64,000 nt of DNA, from NCBI GenBank assembly GCA_019054805.1, contig JAHQIY010000006.1, positions 6,324,001 to 6,388,000 of the forward strand, read 5' to 3'. The stretch is from Brachionus manjavacas (taxonomy: Eukaryota > Rotifera > Eurotatoria > Ploima > Brachionidae). The position numbers and the translations under genes were made by a program. This document shows positions 60,885 to 64,000 of the stretch, in pieces (positions within the stretch are counted from its first letter, which is position 1; the number at the start of each line of letters is the position of its first letter). The notes beneath the pieces were generated by a model that was given only the letters and a program-made list of their open reading frames with translations, made no database searches and had not been told where the DNA came from.

Positions 60885-63380
60885 CATTTTCAGACTTGAA
60901 GATGCAAATAAAGTTCCGGATCACAGAAGGTATTGTACTTTTCGTTTTCACTTATTGCCCTCTGATTTCGAGAATCATAGACTTGAAGCCTTTTTTAATG
61001 CTGTTCGAATTGTTGGACTTAATATTGAACAAATTGCTGAAGAAAACTATAAAGATAGACCCCAGAGGAAAAATGGTGTCAGAAGAGTGAGAATATCATT
61101 TCCAAAAGAAATTGAGAACATCAAACCGTTCAATAACTGAATGTTCAAACCGAGTAGATCAATCATCCAACGAAGTTGTTCAGCAAACTTCAAGTTAAGA
61201 CAGCTTAGAAGAAAATTTCGAATGAACAAGAATACAAATAAATCAATTTTAAGAACAAAACCTCTATATAAAACAAGGTTAGTAATTACACATTGGAATT
61301 GTTCTCATCTCCCCAGCAAGATCAGTCTATTTAGAATTTTTTTGACTTAATTTTCCCCAGATGTTGTTTTACTTAATGAAATAAAAATTGATTTGAGTGA
61401 ATCAAACATTTTCTTAGATTTTAATAATTATAGATCAAAAAGCAAACCACGAAATAAGCATGGTGGAGGAGTAGCAATTTTAGTAAAGGAAGAATTAGAG
61501 ATTTTCCAAGACTTTTCGTATGATGAATTTTCTTCTGAATTACTTTGTATCAAAATAAATCCAGGAAAAGATCAAATATACATTTTCAGCTTATATGATC
61601 CAACTAATAAACTTCTAAATTTTGGTATATTCGAAAAGATAAATAGGAATTGTAAAAATTATGTTCTCGTGGGTGACTTAAACGCCAAAACAAAACAAAT
61701 AGGATGCAAATGAGAAAACGAAAATGGAATCATTTTAGAAAGCATAATTAACGAGCTTAATTTTAGAGTAATTAATAATAAGTGTCTAACCTTTAAAATA
61801 TTCAATAGAGAATATTTCGAAATTCTTGATTTATTCTAAGTCTCATCTTCATTGGTAGATAAAATCACTGATTTTAGGATTCTAAAAAGTCAAGATATGA
61901 CCAGTGATCATTTCCCAATTGAGGCATTCATATATTTTGACTACTCAGTTATCCCTAAAACACAACCAAAGAAGCATTACTATAAAAAAGCTAATTGGTT
62001 TTTATTCCGTGAGATCCTAAATGGTCAAAACTCAGGATTAAATTCAGAATAAATTGACGAACTAAATGAAGAAATTACCAAAAAATTAATTTCTGCAGCT
62101 GATAAAAGCATTCCATACCAAACAAATAGAATTTTCAAAACAAGTCTCTCACGAAACATTGTCAGTTTAGTTAAGGAACGCAGGAAAATAAGAAGAATAT
62201 TTCAAAAAACTCGTTGTCAAAATACTAAAAAAATATTCAACCAAATGACTAAAAAATTTTTGGAATCAAAACTGTAAATGTAAATGGTAACATAAGTGAT
62301 GAATACCATATTACTGCAGGTGTTCCTCAAGGCTCGGTAATTAGTCCATTACTTTTTAGTATTTTTATCAACGATATTCCTAAAAAAAATAAAATTAATA
62401 GTGAATACACTCTTCTTTTTGCTGATGACTTGGTTACATTTTATATTTTTAAGAAAAAAGGAAATCTAGAAAATAAGATTAACAAATACTTAGACTAACC
62501 AGAAAAATGGCTCTTCAAGTGGAAGATGAAAATATCTGTTGAAAAATCTTGCTTCTTGTCTTCACTAAATATAACAAGAAAAATATTGACTTAAAATTAA
62601 AAATATTTGAAAATAAAATTGAGAGTCAAAAGGAAATCAAGTTTTTAGGTATAAAATTTGATTCAAAATTAACCTTTACCCCAATGGTTGATTAAATAAA
62701 ACAGCGTTGTAGTTCACGTTTGAACTTAATAAAAATATTGTCAACCAAAAAATGAGGTCTTAATTATTACACACTAGGAAGCCTTTATAATTCTTTAATC
62801 GGATCTATAATTGATTACTCTTTTCCGTGTCTAAATTCATTTTCGGAGACAAACATTAAAAAAATTCAAGTCTTTCAAAACTCAGCAGTTCGCTTTATAC
62901 TTAAACTAAAATATGATACTCCTTCCAATATTTTGCATCATGAGGCCTTTAATAAACTTAAATTCTTGACTGTTTCGAATCGACTTTTTGAATTGAGCGA
63001 AAGATATGTAGCTGGAGGACTGCGTCATTCTGTTCCATTGGTTGTTAAGCTGGTTGATGAATATAAAGCGGGTTTTGAATCAAGGTATGTTGAATATCTG
63101 ACTCCATTGTGTAATTGCTATCTTACTATTTCTTCTTTCTTTCCCTAAATGCTCAATACTTAAATTATTTGCACATGTCACCCCTTACAATTTATCAATT
63201 TTTAATTTTCTTTTTATTATATTTTAACTTATTTTTAATTTTTCTTATATCTTTTCTTTACATTTTTATTTTATTTTGTCTTATTTTTTATTTTTATTTT
63301 AACCCTAACCCTAGCCTTTTTTTTTAAAGCCTGTAGGAGCTTTAGCTCGGCACAAATAAAACAAATAAATAAAATAAAAT
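60885..63380 (+). pseudogene. Jockey-like non-LTR retrotransposon, nearly complete but dead
   Basis: Order: an ORF1-like end (PSDFENHRLEAFFNAVRIVG), then ORF2 with an APE-type endonuclease: ITHWNCSHLPSK, DVVLLNEIKIDLSES, HGGGVAILVKEELEI, IFSLYDPTNKLLN, NYVLVGDLNAKTKQIG, MTSDHFPIEAFI. Reverse transcriptase follows after a deletion: ITAGVPQGSVISPLLFSIFI, LLFADDLVTFY, then YNSLIGSIIDYSFPC and the end YLTPLCNCYL. The RT fingers (INDxKKAFD block) are missing between about 62260 and 62290. Numerous stops. The 3' UTR has an AACCCTAACCCT word, the hairpin AGGAGCTTTAGCTCGG at 63334, and an AAATAAAACAAATAAA tail. Confidence 0.85.
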
Positions 63381-63532
63381 TTGATTTATTGGCATTGTCA
63401 ACGACCAGAGTTTTTACCATTTCGTTGTTGTCTGTCTTGGTCATAGGTATGATGTACTTTTTATGAGCCGAAATTTTATTAATTCGATGTTTAAGAAGTT
63501 TTAAATCAAGGTATTTTAAGTTAGACTGTATT
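63381..63532. other. short unique spacer between two LINE tails
   Basis: About 150 bp separate the 3' ends of two oppositely oriented copies of the same LINE family. No feature recognised. Confidence 0.4.
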
Positions 63533-64000
63533 GTTTTTTATTTATTTGTTTTATCTGTGCCAAGCTCAAGCTCATTCAGATTAAAAAAATAAATAAATAA
63601 AAATGTAAAGAAATTTTATAAGATAAATAAAATAAGTTAAAATTAAAAATTGATAAATTGTAAGAGGTGTCATGTGCAAAGTATTTAGGTATTGAACAGA
63701 TCAGGAAAGAAAGATGAAAATAGTAAGATAGCAATACCCGCTGAGGGTGGAAAAAATGTTCAAAATATCTCTGCAGTACGGGACGGATGCTTAAACCCCT
63801 TTCATAATAAAAAAAGGGGACTGGTTTCGGCATGGTAATAATTTCGGTGTAAAAGATCAACTCAATGCAGTAACGACTGTGTCAGATCGGAGTCATTGCT
63901 GAAAAAGGTACTGGAAAGGGAGATTAATGCCTACCCATTATCCGCTAGGATAGAAAAGGGACAATCATTAAAGTTTTGAGTTAATTATTTTCTCTAATTT
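63533..64000 (-). pseudogene. Jockey-like LINE 3' end, opposite orientation
   Basis: The minus strand encodes SGYCYLTIFIFLS-like C-terminal remains and then a 3' UTR closely similar to that at 63115-63230 (for example ACAATTTATCAATTTTTAAT). The terminus is CTGAATGAGCTTGAGCTTGG and CACAGATAAAACAAATAAA. It runs off the window; upstream coding sequence is too decayed to read. Confidence 0.6.

Noticed and set aside
63300-63313. AACCCTAACCCTAGCC, telomere-like
   Set aside because: Only about two units, inside the 3' UTR of a LINE; not a telomere array.

Overview
The window looks like nuclear DNA of a small, very AT-rich protostome-type invertebrate. A monogonont rotifer is my best guess, but that is inference. 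The reasons are animal-only gene families (GluN2-type NMDA receptor, TMEM106, DNAJC27, heme peroxidase, a 4E-T-like protein), many introns of only 43-61 nt with plain GT...AG ends, intergenic DNA of long A/T runs, and dense decayed transposons from most eukaryotic classes. There are no bacterial operons, no CRISPR and no recognisable virus.

Layout of the genes. 4920-15709 (+) is a twelve-exon NMDA receptor subunit whose introns carry five tRNA genes (three identical tRNA-Thr, one tRNA-Ala, one tRNA-His) and several transposons. Convergent to it, 17191-18031 (-) is a TMEM106 homologue, which shares an upstream region with a divergent secreted heme peroxidase at 19539-21951 (+). 29469-30280 (-) is a five-exon gene that joins a tetrapeptide-repeat N-terminus to an RNF4-like RING finger. 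35217-37742 (+) is an intronless 4E-T-like protein. 44560-44997 (+) is a small secreted cysteine-rich protein. 50215-51009 (-) is intronless DNAJC27 (Rab-like GTPase plus J domain). 57950-60076 (-) is an intronless, TP-rich, AT-hook protein with a coding minisatellite.

Layout of the repeats. Between and inside the genes lie non-LTR retrotransposons (a Jockey-like family with a conserved 3' hairpin, CR1-like, RTE-like and other lineages), a Penelope-like element, a Tigger/pogo-like element, Tc1/mariner-like elements, a hAT element and hAT-type MITEs with 8-bp target duplications, and a set of MULE-like elements. The MULE-like remnants have arms built from a short element-specific repeated word, and a SWIM/AT-hook C-terminus in the middle. 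Nesting is common (51.2-52.3 kb, 52.8-54.3 kb).

The genes do not form one pathway. The observations I rate highest are the repeat-RING fusion, the tRNA genes inside receptor introns, two receptor residue changes (Arg at the pore N site, Lys at a ligand-contact Thr site), and the keyword-arm MULE-like elements. All exon models, residue numbers and family assignments come from reading the sequence by eye; no database search was run.
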